DNA of 64,000 nucleotides from Staphylococcus pragensis. GTDB taxonomy: Bacteria; Bacillota; Bacilli; Staphylococcales; Staphylococcaceae. How positions within the stretch are numbered: position 1 is the first letter of the stretch; each line of letters starts with the position of its first letter. Of the stretch, positions 1 through 9,439 are shown one piece after another. The notes under the pieces are model-generated. The model was given only the letters and a program-made list of their open reading frames with translations. It did not search any database and was not told the DNA's origin. Position numbers and translations under genes: made by a program. The stretch covers positions 1,054,001 through 1,118,000 of the forward strand of contig NZ_SRPJ01000001.1 in assembly GCF_004785665.1 (NCBI RefSeq). The letters are read 5' to 3'.

Positions 1-75
1 AATTATAGGTAAGAGATGTTTAAAAGTCAACTTCATGAATGTGGTATACTATATTTAAATTTTAGGAGGTTCGAG

Positions 76-1005
76 ATGAAAGTACGTTTAACTCAAGCAT
101 ATAGAAGTGAAAAATTAAATACTTTTGAAAAAACCTACAAAAAGTTAAAACATATTTGTGTAGGACTTTTTAGTGTTGCTTTATTATTCACTGTTATCGG
201 TTTTATTGGTACTGTATTGTATTTTCATCACTTAACACATGAAGCCTCACAAATAAGTAATACTGAACTTAGAAAAAGAGTACTCCACTTTGCTGGTGAC
301 GATCTTTTAAATCATGATAATAAAAATATTTTACAAGAATATGATCGCTCTCAAAACTCGTTAATTGTAGGTCCTGCACATGTTAGTCCAAATGTTATCA
401 AAGCATTAACTTCATCTGAAGATACTTTATTCTATAATCATAGGGGTGTTTTACCTAAAGCATTAGTACGAGCTATGGTACAAGATGTATTTAATTTAAA
501 GCAAAGTACAGGTGGAAGTACGATTACTCAACAATTGGTGAAAAACCAAGTGCTTACTAATAAAAAAACTTATAGTCGTAAAGCGAATGAAATCATATTA
601 GCGATGCGTTTGGAAAAAATTTTATCTAAAAATGAGATTATTTATACATATTTAAATATTGTGCCTTTTGGTCGTGATTATGAAGGGGCTAACATTACTG
701 GCATTGCTTCAGCGTCATATAGTTTATTTGGCGTGCCACCTTTTGAACTAAACATTGCGCAATCTGCTTATTTAGTAGGCCTATTACAAAGTCCCTATAT
801 GTATACGCCTTATGATACAGATGGCAGTTTAAAATCGCCAAGTGAAGTTGAATTTAGTATTCATAGACAACATTATGTATTAAAGAGAATGTTGGTTGAA
901 GGTGTGATTAGCAAAGAAGAGTATGTGCACGCTAAGAAGTATAATATTTATCATCATTTACTTACTAACCCTAAGTTACATAGTACGAAGCAAACGTCTG
1001 CGTAA
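76..1005 (+). CDS. GT51 peptidoglycan glycosyltransferase-domain protein
   Basis: Membrane-anchored protein of 309 aa with a single N-terminal transmembrane segment (about residues 31-55) followed by a glycosyltransferase family 51 domain. The domain signatures are present: SSEDTLFYNHRG with the likely catalytic Glu near residue 115, GGSTITQQLVKN near 146, and the RKANEIILAMRLEK block. The family polymerises lipid II into glycan strands outside the cell. No transpeptidase domain follows, so this is a stand-alone glycosyltransferase and not a class A PBP. It is longer at the C-terminus than a minimal monofunctional enzyme. The start at 76 is chosen because AGGAGG lies 6 bases upstream; an in-frame ATG at 16 lacks such a site. 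Distinct from the usual SgtB locus by neighbourhood (fhs). Confidence 0.85.
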   Translation: MKVRLTQAYRSEKLNTFEKTYKKLKHICVGLFSVALLFTVIGFIGTVLYFHHLTHEASQISNTELRKRVLHFAGDDLLNHDNKNILQEYDRSQNSLIVGPAHVSPNVIKALTSSEDTLFYNHRGVLPKALVRAMVQDVFNLKQSTGGSTITQQLVKNQVLTNKKTYSRKANEIILAMRLEKILSKNEIIYTYLNIVPFGRDYEGANITGIASASYSLFGVPPFELNIAQSAYLVGLLQSPYMYTPYDTDGSLKSPSEVEFSIHRQHYVLKRMLVEGVISKEEYVHAKKYNIYHHLLTNPKLHSTKQTSA

Positions 1006-1041
1006 ATTAGTTCGCGTACTGGGTTCTGTCTTTTCAAAAAA

Positions 1042-1079
1042 GAAAAAGAGCAGTAGAGATAATCTCTACCACTCTTTGT
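1042..1079. terminator. Bidirectional terminator between GT51 gene and fhs
   Basis: Stem GTAGAGA/TCTCTAC with a 3-base loop, extended by AAAGAG/CTCTTT across a small internal loop. It lies between convergent genes and is flanked by A-rich and T-rich ends, so it can serve both. Confidence 0.8.
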
Positions 1080-1096
1080 TAATCATTAAGTTCTAA

Positions 1097-2764
1097 TTAG
1101 AATAAACCTACTGCATGTCCGTCTTCTGTAACGTCCATGTTTAATGCAGCTGGTTTCTTAGGTAAACCAGGCATTGTCATGATTGCACCTGTTAATGCAA
1201 CGATGAAGCCAGCACCTGTTTTAGCTTCTAATTCTCTGATTGTAATATCAAAATCAGTTGGCGCACCTAATGCAGTTGCGTCATCACTGAATGAGTATTG
1301 TGTTTTAGCCATACAGATTGGATATTTACCCCAACCATTGTCAGTGAATTCTTTTAATTGTTTTTTAGCTTTTTTACTAAATGTAACTGAAGAACCACCG
1401 TAGATATCTTTAACGATTGTTTCAATTTTTTCTTCTAATGATTGATCTAAATCATATAAGAATTTGAATTCGTTAGGTTGTTCGATTACTTCAAGTACTT
1501 GGTTAGCAAGGTCTACGCCACCTTTACCGCCTTTTTCCCAAACTTCAGTTAAAGCGATACGTACGTTGTTTTCTTTAGCCCAAGCTTTTACTGCTTCAGT
1601 TTCAGCTTCAGTATCGTGGATAAATGCGTTTAATGCGATAACTGGTTCTACACCGAATTTACGGATGTTGTTAACGTGACGTTCTAAGTTAACAATACCA
1701 GCTTTAAGTGCTTCAACATTTTCTTCTTTTAAGTCGTCTTTAGCTACGCCGCCATGCATTTTAAGCGCACGAACTGTTGCTACTAATACTACTGCTGATG
1801 GTTCGAAACCTGCTTCACGAGCTTTGATGTCGATGAATTTTTCAGCACCTAAGTCTGAACCGAAACCTGCTTCTGTAACTACGATATCAGCTAAGTCACG
1901 TGCAGTTTCTGTAGCTAAGATTGAGTTACAACCATGAGCGATGTTAGCAAATGGTCCACCGTGTACTAATGCAGGTGTACCTTCGATAGTTTGTACTAAG
2001 TTTGGTTTGATAGCGTCTTTTAAGATCATTGCTAAAGCGCCTTCAACTTTAAGATCTGCAACAGTGATTGGTTTACGTTCGCGAGTGTAACCAATTGTAA
2101 TACGGCTAATTTTATCTTTTAAGTCGTTGATGTTACGAGCTAAACATAAAATAGCCATGATTTCAGATGCAACTGTAATGTTGAAGCCATCTTCACGAGG
2201 TACACCATTTGTAGGTCCACCTAAACCAACTATCACATTACGTAATGCACGGTCATTCATGTCTAAAACACGTTTCCATTCGATACGACGAACGTCGATA
2301 CCTAAATCGTTACCTTGATGGATGTGGTTATCGATGAATGCTGATAAAGCATTGTTTGCTGTTGTAATTGCGTGGAAGTCCCCGTTAAAGTGTAAGTTAA
2401 TGTCTTCCATTGGTAATACTTGTGCATAACCACCACCAGTGGCACCACCTTTAATACCGAAAGTTGGACCTAACGCTGGTTCACGTAAAGCAACCATAAC
2501 GTTTTTATTTAACTCATTAAATGCATCAGATAAACCTACTGTAACTGTTGATTTACCTTCCCCTGCTGGAGTAGGACTCATTGCAGTTACTAATACAACT
2601 TTCCCTTTGTTATCTTTAGGTTTAATTTGATTGATATCAATCTTCGCTTTGTAATGACCATATTGTTCTAAAGCAGCTTCAGGAATACCTGCTTTTTTAG
2701 CAATTTCTCCAATAGGTTTTAATTCTGATTGATTAGCAATATCTAAATCTGATAAATGTGCCAA
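1097..2764 (-). CDS. fhs: Formate-tetrahydrofolate ligase
   Basis: ATP-dependent ligation of formate to tetrahydrofolate giving 10-formyl-THF, feeding purine and fMet-tRNA synthesis. The 555-aa length is typical of the family. The P-loop-like [14 protein letters not shown] lies near residue 65, followed by the conserved [18 protein letters not shown] block. The start codon is TTG at 2764, preceded by an AAGGGG ribosome site about 10 bases upstream. It is monocistronic, with a terminator on its 3' side and a 285-base leader/promoter region that holds a hairpin and a cre-like box. Confidence 0.97.
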   Translation of the reverse strand: MAHLSDLDIANQSELKPIGEIAKKAGIPEAALEQYGHYKAKIDINQIKPKDNKGKVVLVTAMSPTPAGEGKSTVTVGLSDAFNELNKNVMVALREPALGPTFGIKGGATGGGYAQVLPMEDINLHFNGDFHAITTANNALSAFIDNHIHQGNDLGIDVRRIEWKRVLDMNDRALRNVIVGLGGPTNGVPREDGFNITVASEIMAILCLARNINDLKDKISRITIGYTRERKPITVADLKVEGALAMILKDAIKPNLVQTIEGTPALVHGGPFANIAHGCNSILATETARDLADIVVTEAGFGSDLGAEKFIDIKAREAGFEPSAVVLVATVRALKMHGGVAKDDLKEENVEALKAGIVNLERHVNNIRKFGVEPVIALNAFIHDTEAETEAVKAWAKENNVRIALTEVWEKGGKGGVDLANQVLEVIEQPNEFKFLYDLDQSLEEKIETIVKDIYGGSSVTFSKKAKKQLKEFTDNGWGKYPICMAKTQYSFSDDATALGAPTDFDITIRELEAKTGAGFIVALTGAIMTMPGLPKKPAALNMDVTEDGHAVGLF

Positions 2765-2800
2765 CTTATTTCAACCCCTTATGATAATTAAAATATTTTT

Positions 2801-2847
2801 ATGTAAGAAGACCTTTACTTGATAGAAGGTTTCTTTAAATCTTACAT
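2801..2847 (-). promoter_or_regulatory. Hairpin in fhs leader
   Basis: Inverted repeat ATGTAAGA (2801-2808) / TCTTACAT (2840-2847), with an inner arm AGACCTT pairing with AAGGTTT. It lies between the likely fhs promoter and the start codon. It may be a structured leader or mRNA stabiliser; it does not match the ZTP riboswitch consensus that precedes fhs in some bacteria. Confidence 0.4.
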
Positions 2848-2885
2848 ATTAATAATAACTAACTATATAAGCGATGTCGAATTTT

Positions 2886-2899
2886 TGTTAGCGTTTCCA
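2886..2899. promoter_or_regulatory. cre-like CcpA box upstream of fhs
   Basis: TGTTAGCGTTTCCA matches the cre consensus TGWNANCGNTNWCA at all but one position. It sits just upstream of a plausible minus-strand promoter (TTCGAC, 18 bases, TATTAT), a placement compatible with CcpA activation as well as repression. Confidence 0.45.
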
Positions 2900-3007
2900 A
2901 GCATTTGTGTAAAATTTAACTGAAAGTTTAGGTAATTTTTAATTTTTATAAAGATTTAATATGTATATAGTTTACATAATAAAAATATAGTCGTTTTAAA
3001 TGATTAA

Positions 3008-3034
3008 AAGACTCCACTATTAAAGTGGACGCTC
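3008..3034 (-). terminator. acsA terminator
   Basis: Hairpin TCCACT/AGTGGA with a 5-base loop, followed on the minus strand by TCTTTTAATC, 20-40 bases past the acsA stop codon. Confidence 0.65.
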
Positions 3035-3049
3035 ATTTTCAAAAACAAA

Positions 3050-4759
3050 TTAATCTTCCATCGTACTTAAGTCACCAGCATCTAAATTCAATTCCCATGC
3101 TTTGAGCACACGTCTCATAATTTTACCTGAACGTGTTTTAGGTAATTTATCTTTAAATTCAATTTCACGCGGTGCAGCATGTCCTGACAGACCTTCTTTA
3201 ACAAATTTACGAATTTCTTCTTTGAGCTCGTCAGATGGCTCATATCCTTGTCTTAACGAAATAAATGCTTTAATAATTTCTCCTCTTACTGGGTCAGGTT
3301 TACCAATAACCCCTGCTTCAGCTACCGCTTCGTGTTCTACTAATTTAGATTCAACTTCAAATGGACCGACACGTTCCCCTGCTGTCATAATGACATCGTC
3401 TACACGGCCTTGGAACCAATAGTAACCATCCTCATCTTTATAAGCTGAATCTCCTGATACATACCAATCACCAATAAAGTAAGAGTCATACTTTTCAGGA
3501 TTTTTCCAAATTGCATACATCATTGATGGCCAACCTTTTTTAATTGCTAAATTACCCATACGGTTGGGTGGCAATTCATTTCCAGAATCATCAATGATAG
3601 CTGCCTCAATACCAGGTAACGGTTTACCCATTGAGCCTAGCTTAACGTTCATTGATGGATAATTGACAATCATATGACCTCCAGTTTCTGTCATCCACCA
3701 TGTATCAAGTACTCTTTTATCGTATACTTCTTTAGACCATTTAATTACTTCAGGGTTGAGTGGTTCACCCACTGATAAAATTGAACGTAGTGATGATAGA
3801 TTGTATTTTTCAACGATGTCATCTCCTGCACTCATTAACATTCTTAAAGCAGTTGGAGCAGTATACCAAATTGTTACTTTAAATTCTTCAATCATGTTAT
3901 ACCACTGTTCTGGCGAGAATCTTCCACCGGCAATACAATTCGTCACTCCGTTTAGCCATGGCGCAAATACCCCATAAGACGTACCTGTAACCCAACCTGG
4001 ATCAGCTGTGCACCAATAAATATCATTTTCTTGTAAATCTAATACATATTTACCAGAAATATAATGTAATAACATTGCTTTTTGAACATGTAATACCCCT
4101 TTAGGTTGTCCAGTTGAACCTGAAGTATAATGCAAGATTAAGCCATCATCTTCTTGTAACCATTCGATGTCAAAGTCTGCACTTGCTTGCTTAAGTTCTT
4201 TATTAAAATCAACATACCCCTCTTCAACATCTTCGTCTACAACAATGATAGTTTCAAGATGCGACAATTTATCTTTAGGAATTCTGCCTAATAAACTATT
4301 TGTTGTAATGACTACTTTGGCTTCACTATTTTCAAGACGATCTGTTACTGCTTTTTCCATAAAAGCTTCAAACAACGGGCCAACGATAGCGCCTATTTTT
4401 AAAATACCTAAGAATGCAAAATAAAGTTCAGGTGTACGAGGCATAAAGATAAATACTCTATCACCCTTTTGTACATTTGCTTTCTCAACTAATACATTTG
4501 CAGCTTGATTTGATAATGTTTTCAATTGCTTAAATGTATATTGTTCTTTTCTGCGTTCATCTCTATAATTTAAAGCAATTTTATCCCCCTTACCTTCGTC
4601 TACATGACGATCAATACATTCATAAGCCATATTCATTTTCCCAGTTTCATACCATGAAAATGCTTTTTTTACCTCCTCCCAGTTAAAATTCGCATATGTG
4701 TCTTCGTAATTTCTTAAGTTATAATTACCTTTCTGTGCTTCATAAACTTCTATTTTCAT
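3050..4759 (-). CDS. acsA: Acetyl-CoA synthetase (AMP-forming)
   Basis: Adenylate-forming enzyme that converts acetate, ATP and CoA to acetyl-CoA. The phosphate-binding motif LHYTSGSTGQPKGV lies near residue 205, and the C-terminal PKTRSGKIMRR motif holds the catalytic Lys (residue 546) that is the known acetylation target of AcuA in Bacillus. Length 569 aa. The first ATG (4762) is only 4 bases from the GGGGGAG ribosome site; the second (4759) is better spaced and chosen here. Divergent from acuA-acuC, with a promoter (TTGAAT, 16 bases, TATAAT) and a cre-like box in the shared 145-base gap. This arrangement links acetate use to carbon repression and to reversible lysine acetylation. Confidence 0.96.
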   Translation of the reverse strand: MKIEVYEAQKGNYNLRNYEDTYANFNWEEVKKAFSWYETGKMNMAYECIDRHVDEGKGDKIALNYRDERRKEQYTFKQLKTLSNQAANVLVEKANVQKGDRVFIFMPRTPELYFAFLGILKIGAIVGPLFEAFMEKAVTDRLENSEAKVVITTNSLLGRIPKDKLSHLETIIVVDEDVEEGYVDFNKELKQASADFDIEWLQEDDGLILHYTSGSTGQPKGVLHVQKAMLLHYISGKYVLDLQENDIYWCTADPGWVTGTSYGVFAPWLNGVTNCIAGGRFSPEQWYNMIEEFKVTIWYTAPTALRMLMSAGDDIVEKYNLSSLRSILSVGEPLNPEVIKWSKEVYDKRVLDTWWMTETGGHMIVNYPSMNVKLGSMGKPLPGIEAAIIDDSGNELPPNRMGNLAIKKGWPSMMYAIWKNPEKYDSYFIGDWYVSGDSAYKDEDGYYWFQGRVDDVIMTAGERVGPFEVESKLVEHEAVAEAGVIGKPDPVRGEIIKAFISLRQGYEPSDELKEEIRKFVKEGLSGHAAPREIEFKDKLPKTRSGKIMRRVLKAWELNLDAGDLSTMED

Positions 4760-4781
4760 CATAAACTCCCCCTTGTTATAG

Positions 4782-4795
4782 TGAAAACGCTTTCT
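4782..4795. promoter_or_regulatory. cre-like CcpA box between acsA and acuA
   Basis: TGAAAACGCTTTCT matches the cre consensus at all but the last base. It lies just downstream of the acsA -10 box (4804-4809), where bound CcpA would block acsA transcription. The same 14-mer occurs upstream of putA. Confidence 0.75.
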
Positions 4796-4803
4796 TAAAA
4801 AGT

Positions 4804-4831
4804 ATTATACCTCAATTTTTGTGTTATTCAA
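4804..4831 (-). promoter_or_regulatory. acsA promoter
   Basis: Minus-strand -35 TTGAAT (4826-4831), 16-base spacer, perfect -10 TATAAT (4804-4809). On the other strand a weaker acuA promoter is possible (TTGTTT at 4860-4865, TATAAT at 4882-4887). Confidence 0.65.
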
Positions 4832-4907
4832 AATTTTTAGATAATTATTACAATTTAAGTTGTTTATTAAACTAAAAATTATATAATATGATTAATCATT
4901 AGGTGAA

Positions 4908-5555
4908 ATGGATGTGAATAAATTGAAACACAAAAAAACATACATCACTAAACAAATGAAATTTGATCAATTCAATATAGTTATTGAAGGTCCAATCGCA
5001 CACGACGATTTGAAACAATTAACTTTTGATGAAGCCTTAAACGCCTTTCGCCCTTCACAAGACCAATTTGAAGCATTACTAGAAATTACACAATTACCTG
5101 AAGGTCGTATTTATATATCGAGAATAAATCAACATATTATAGGCTATGTAACCTATCACTACCCCGATGAGTTTGAGCGATGGTCTGAAGGCAACTTACC
5201 TTATCTCATTGAATTAGGAGCCATTGAAGTTCATAAAGATTATAGACAATATCACATTGGTGGCGAACTCATTTCTCAAAGTCTTTCGCAAGATGAGTTT
5301 GAAGATTACATTGTTTTAACCACTGAATATTACTGGCATTGGGATTTAGCTCAAGCCAAATTAAATGTTTACGATTACAAGAAAATGATGCAAAAATTAA
5401 TGGCTAAAGGTGGTTTAGAAGTTTTTGCTACAGATGATCCTGAAATTACAAGTCATCCTGCCAATTGTTTAATGGCTAGAATAGGTAACAGAATATCTCT
5501 TGACCAACAACAAGCGTTTGATGATTTAAGGTATAAAAACCGCTTTCTCTTTTAA
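4908..5555 (+). CDS. acuA: Protein acetyltransferase AcuA (GNAT family)
   Basis: About 215-aa GNAT-fold N-acetyltransferase. In Bacillus AcuA acetylates the active-site lysine of AcsA and turns it off; the divergent acsA here supports the same job. The likely acetyl-CoA-binding region is IELGAIEVHKDYRQYHIGGEL near residues 102-124. An ATG at 4908 is only one base from AGGTGA, so the GTG at 4914 (213 aa) may be the real start. acuC follows 28 bases downstream, with no acuB between them. Confidence 0.9.
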   Translation: MDVNKLKHKKTYITKQMKFDQFNIVIEGPIAHDDLKQLTFDEALNAFRPSQDQFEALLEITQLPEGRIYISRINQHIIGYVTYHYPDEFERWSEGNLPYLIELGAIEVHKDYRQYHIGGELISQSLSQDEFEDYIVLTTEYYWHWDLAQAKLNVYDYKKMMQKLMAKGGLEVFATDDPEITSHPANCLMARIGNRISLDQQQAFDDLRYKNRFLF

Positions 5556-5583
5556 AAAGATAAGTGAAAGGAGTGTAGCATAA

Positions 5584-6738
5584 ATGTTACCTACAAATAA
5601 AACAGGCTTTGTCTATTCAGAGGAACTGTTAAACTATCGTTTTAACAACGACCACCCTTTTAACCAAATGAGGTTAAAATTAACAACTGAACTACTTCAG
5701 AACATAAACGTTTTAACAGAAGAACATATCATTAGCCCTAGAATTGCAACTGAAGAAGAATTGGCTTTAGTTCATCAGTATGATTATATTCAAGCGATTA
5801 AACATGCCTCGCACGGTATCCTAAGTGAAACTGAAGCTCAAAAATATGGTCTAAATTCTGAAGATACATTTCAATTTAGACATATGCATCGTCATAGTGC
5901 CAGAATCGTGGGTGGCGCACTCAATTTAGCGGATGCTATTATGGAGGGCACATTACAAAATGGCTGTCATTTAGGTGGTGGTTTGCATCACAGTTTACCC
6001 GGGCGTGCTAATGGATTTTGTATTTATAATGATGTAGCAGTAACAGCGCAATATTTGTCTACATATTATCATCAACGTGTAATGATCATCGATACAGATG
6101 CACATCATGGAGATGGAACACAGTGGAGTTTCTATACAAGTAATGAAATTATGTGTTATTCCATTCATGAAACCGGTAAATTTCTATTTCCTGGCTCAGG
6201 ACATTATACCGAAAGAGGCGAAGATTTAGGATTTGGCTATACCGTTAATTTACCATTAGAACCTTATACCGAACATGATAATTATTTAAATATCCTAAGA
6301 ACTACCGTTAAGAGCGTAATTGAATCTTTTAAACCAGATATTATTTTGAGTGTCCATGGCGTCGATATTCATTATTTAGACCCTTTAACGCACCTTAGCT
6401 GTTCTTTAGAAACATTATATGAAATCCCATATATTATTAAACAATTAGCTGATGAGTATACGAATAGTAAAGTAATTATGTTCGGAGGTGGTGGCTATAA
6501 CATTTGGCAAGTCGTGCCACGTGCTTGGAGCCATATATTTTTAGCCCTTTTAAATGAGCCTATTCGCAATGGTCCTCTTCCTGAAAAGTGGTTAACAAAA
6601 TGGAGTAGCTATTCACCTGTTAAATTAGCGAAACAATGGACTGAAGATTATCGAGATTATCAGCCTGTGTTAAGGTCTAAGGCAATTTCTGAAAAAAACT
6701 TAGAACGCGCTCAACGAATTATTGACTGGTATAGTTAA
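5584..6738 (+). CDS. acuC: Acetoin utilization protein AcuC (class I-type deacetylase)
   Basis: 384-aa arginase/deacetylase-fold protein of the histone deacetylase family; in Bacillus AcuC removes the acetyl group from AcsA. Zinc-site and catalytic segments are visible: GGGLHHSLPGRANGFC near 137-152, DTDAHHGDGTQ near 175-185, and GGGGYNIWQVVPRAW near 300-314. The ribosome site is GAAAGGAG. Second gene of the acuA-acuC pair; with acuA it forms a write/erase pair acting on AcsA. Confidence 0.94.
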   Translation: MLPTNKTGFVYSEELLNYRFNNDHPFNQMRLKLTTELLQNINVLTEEHIISPRIATEEELALVHQYDYIQAIKHASHGILSETEAQKYGLNSEDTFQFRHMHRHSARIVGGALNLADAIMEGTLQNGCHLGGGLHHSLPGRANGFCIYNDVAVTAQYLSTYYHQRVMIIDTDAHHGDGTQWSFYTSNEIMCYSIHETGKFLFPGSGHYTERGEDLGFGYTVNLPLEPYTEHDNYLNILRTTVKSVIESFKPDIILSVHGVDIHYLDPLTHLSCSLETLYEIPYIIKQLADEYTNSKVIMFGGGGYNIWQVVPRAWSHIFLALLNEPIRNGPLPEKWLTKWSSYSPVKLAKQWTEDYRDYQPVLRSKAISEKNLERAQRIIDWYS

Positions 6739-6750
6739 AATTCATAAAAA

Positions 6751-6784
6751 AAATTGCGAGTTACATTGTTGTAACTCGCAATTT
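6751..6784. terminator. Bidirectional acuC/ccpA terminator
   Basis: Perfect 14-bp inverted repeat AAATTGCGAGTTAC / GTAACTCGCAATTT around a 6-base loop, between the convergent acuC and ccpA stop codons. Confidence 0.9.
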
Positions 6785-6791
6785 TATACAA

Positions 6792-7781
6792 CTATTTCGT
6801 TGTACCACGATATTCAATTCGATGAGGTAAAACCACATTAGGCTCTTCAATTTCTTCTTCATTCATATACTTAGTTAATAAGCGCATGCCTACCGCACCA
6901 ATATCATATAATGGCTGAATAATACTTGATAATCTAGGTCTAACCATTTCAACTAAACGAGTATTATTAAAGCTAACAATTTGTAGGTCTTCAGGAACAT
7001 TTATACCGGCATCTAAAGCACTGTGTAAAATACCAATTGCTTGTTCATCACTAATTGATAAAATAGCATCAGGTAAATTGTCCTTAATTTCATCAAAGAC
7101 GCGAATACCATCTTTATAACTTTCAGAGCCAGATAATTGTAAAGTCTCATTTAATTTTAAATCATGTTTTTCAAGTGCTTCTCTTAAGCCGTCAAGAACG
7201 TCTTCTTGCGCTTTTTTAGAATAATCTCCACTAACTAAAGCAAATTCTTTAGCTCCTGACTCAATGAGATGTTCTGTAATTTCCTTCGCTGCTTCTTTAA
7301 AATCAATATTAACTGAAGCAATGTTATCATCTTTACCATTAGTACCTGAAACTACAACAGGAACTGAAGATTGATTAATTAAATCTTTAATTTCTTCTGA
7401 AATCGTTCCACCTAAGAAAATAATGCCATCTACTTGTTTACTTAGTAAATTATTGAAAATTTCTTTCTCTTTCTCAGGATCATTATCAGAGTTAGAAATA
7501 ATTGAGTGATATTTATACATAATCGCAATATCTTCAATACCACGTGCTAATTGAGAGTAATAAATATTTGAGATATCTGGGATAATAACGCCTACAGTTG
7601 TCGTACGTTTACTAGCCAATCCTCTTGCAACAGCATTTGGTCTATAATTTAAACGTTTAATAACCTCATTCACTTTTTTACGAGTCTCAGGTTTTACATT
7701 TTGATTACCATTTACTACGCGTGAAACTGTCGCCATTGATACTCGAGCTTCTCTCGCAACATCATATATCGTTACTGTCAT
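6792..7781 (-). CDS. ccpA: Catabolite control protein A
   Basis: LacI/GalR-family regulator of 329 aa. The N-terminal helix-turn-helix ([20 protein letters not shown], residues 3-22) and hinge helix ([12 protein letters not shown]) are followed by a periplasmic-binding-like domain that in CcpA binds HPr-Ser46-P. It represses or activates genes carrying cre boxes. The ribosome site is AAGGAGGA. The gene lies beside acsA-acuAC, which carry a cre-like box. A weak, two-mismatch cre-like sequence sits at 7794-7807 in its own leader. Confidence 0.97.
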   Translation of the reverse strand: MTVTIYDVAREARVSMATVSRVVNGNQNVKPETRKKVNEVIKRLNYRPNAVARGLASKRTTTVGVIIPDISNIYYSQLARGIEDIAIMYKYHSIISNSDNDPEKEKEIFNNLLSKQVDGIIFLGGTISEEIKDLINQSSVPVVVSGTNGKDDNIASVNIDFKEAAKEITEHLIESGAKEFALVSGDYSKKAQEDVLDGLREALEKHDLKLNETLQLSGSESYKDGIRVFDEIKDNLPDAILSISDEQAIGILHSALDAGINVPEDLQIVSFNNTRLVEMVRPRLSSIIQPLYDIGAVGMRLLTKYMNEEEIEEPNVVLPHRIEYRGTTK

Positions 7782-7807
7782 AATATCCTCCTTGTAAGCG
7801 TTTTATT

Positions 7808-8011
7808 TACTATTATAACGTGTTTTCATTACATTTTCAAAGTTTATCACAAAAATTATTTGTGTCAAATAAATTATTTATTCACATTTATGTCATAATT
7901 TAATATTAATTAAGTTATTTAAGTCAAATTAATTCATTCAAAACATATTTTTTTCGTAAAGTATTTAATATCCCGCTATTTAATATCTTATATTCTGGAG
8001 GAATAATAAAT
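7808..8011. other. AT-rich ccpA upstream region
   Basis: Gene-free stretch between ccpA and a long inverted repeat. It must hold the ccpA promoter. Several TTGACA/TATAAT-like fragments exist, but no single pair is convincing. No ORF with a ribosome site is seen. Confidence 0.4.
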
Positions 8012-8083
8012 AAGCTATTCATTTTTAACTAGAAAATAGTATTATAAAATACTTACTTTTCTTAGTAAAATGAATAGCTTAAA
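8010..8083. terminator. Long inverted repeat downstream of aroA, upstream of ccpA
   Basis: A roughly 74-base imperfect palindrome: TAAGCTATTCATTTT on the left is mirrored by AAAATGAATAGCTTA on the right, and inner arms with AAGAAAA/TTTTC extend the stem to about 26 bp. On the minus strand it follows aroA by about 35 bases and is trailed by TTATTTATT. An aroA terminator is the simplest reading, but the stem is longer than others in the window. Confidence 0.6.
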
Positions 8084-8116
8084 TGATTAAAAGTTTTTTA
8101 TTTTACTAACTTAACT

Positions 8117-9208
8117 TTATTTAAGTTGTTTAGAATTATACATTTCAGCAAGTGGTTTTAATTCATTATAGAATTTATCGAATTCATTTAAATCCATTTG
8201 TTGACCACTATCACTAAGTGCTACTGATGGATCAGGATGAACTTCTGCCATAACACCATCTGCCCCTACTGCTAAAGCAGCTTTTGCTGTAGGTAACATG
8301 ATATCTTTACGTCCAGTACTATGTGTAACGTCAACCATAACTGGTAAATGAGTACCTTGTTTTAAGATTGGTACTGCAGAGATATCAAGTGTATTACGTG
8401 TTGCTTTCTCATATGTGCGAATACCACGTTCACATAAGATAATATTTTTGTTACCTTGTGAAGCAATGTATTCAGCAGCAAATGTAAATTCTTCAATTGT
8501 AGCTGATAATCCACGTTTTAATAAGATTGGTTTATTCGTTTTTCCAGCTTCTTTTAAGAGTTCAAAGTTTTGCATATTACGTGCACCAATTTGGAAAACA
8601 TCTAAATATTCATCAGCAATTTCAAAATCAGCAGGATTAACAATTTCACTTACTACATTGAGACCAAATTTATCTTTGACATTTTTTAATATTTTAAGTC
8701 CTTCTACCCCTAATCCTTGGAAGTCATATGGAGAAGTACGAGGTTTGAATGCGCCACCTCTAATAAATTTCTCGCCTTTAGCTTGTAAGTCTTTTGCAAC
8801 TGCATCTACTTGTTCTTGAGATTCTACTGAACATGGACCAAAAACAAAAGATTTATTACCATCACCAATAATACCGCCATTATCGAATTTAACTACAGTA
8901 TCCTCTGGTTTTAACTTACGTGAAACATATAAATGTTTTTCATTTTCAGATTTTTGTAAATCTGTTGATGCTTTAAAGATTTCTTTAAATAACTGTTTGA
9001 TAACATTATCATTGAAAGGTCCTTGGTTACGGTCCATCAATTGATTAATCATTTCTTTTTCACGTTGAGGGTCATATACTTTTGTTCCTTGCTTAATTTT
9101 TTCCTCACCGATTTTTTGTGCTAATTCGCCTCTTTTAGATAATAAATCTAAAATCTGATAGTTAATCGAAACAATCTCTTCTCTGTATTGTTCTAACTTA
9201 GTTGACAT
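8117..9208 (-). CDS. aroA: Bifunctional chorismate mutase / DAHP synthase
   Basis: 363-aa fusion. The N-terminal chorismate mutase domain (about 1-90) includes [16 protein letters not shown], and is followed by a KdsA-type class Ibeta 3-deoxy-D-arabino-heptulosonate-7-phosphate synthase (about 105-360) with [21 protein letters not shown] and [15 protein letters not shown]. It catalyses the first committed step of aromatic biosynthesis; the mutase domain is known to act as the feedback sensor for chorismate/prephenate in this type. Neighbour order aroA-ccpA matches Bacillus. The symbol follows Bacillus usage; this is not EPSP synthase. Confidence 0.95.
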   Translation of the reverse strand: MSTKLEQYREEIVSINYQILDLLSKRGELAQKIGEEKIKQGTKVYDPQREKEMINQLMDRNQGPFNDNVIKQLFKEIFKASTDLQKSENEKHLYVSRKLKPEDTVVKFDNGGIIGDGNKSFVFGPCSVESQEQVDAVAKDLQAKGEKFIRGGAFKPRTSPYDFQGLGVEGLKILKNVKDKFGLNVVSEIVNPADFEIADEYLDVFQIGARNMQNFELLKEAGKTNKPILLKRGLSATIEEFTFAAEYIASQGNKNIILCERGIRTYEKATRNTLDISAVPILKQGTHLPVMVDVTHSTGRKDIMLPTAKAALAVGADGVMAEVHPDPSVALSDSGQQMDLNEFDKFYNELKPLAEMYNSKQLK

Positions 9209-9385
9209 TCTTACTCACCTCAATAAAATTCCTTACTTATATATTACTTTAAAGCGATAAAATAATAGTATTTAAATAGTATTCTAACAATTAGATGGCT
9301 GTTGTTCAACCGTATTGATAAATAAATTATCTAAAATTTGTGAATTGTCTAACATTTAAGTTGTTTATTTTACTAATGCAGAATA

Positions 9386-9422
9386 AAAAGAGCAATGCAA
9401 ATTGCATTTGCATTACTCTTTT
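9386..9422 (-). terminator. Terminator of the ytoP-ytxH gene run
   Basis: Inverted repeat AAAAGAGCAATGCAAAT / ATTTGCATTACTCTTTT with one mismatch and a 3-base loop, directly after the ytxH stop codon. It closes the long minus-strand run. Confidence 0.85.
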
Positions 9423-9439
9423 GCAATATACTTTAATAA

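Noticed and set aside
2765..3049. ZTP (pfl) riboswitch upstream of fhs
   Set aside because: A hairpin exists, but the conserved pfl core and the downstream CCGGAUGG-like segments are absent.
7794..7807. cre box in the ccpA leader
   Set aside because: TGTAAGCGTTTTAT has two mismatches at conserved end positions and overlaps the ribosome-site region; too weak to list.
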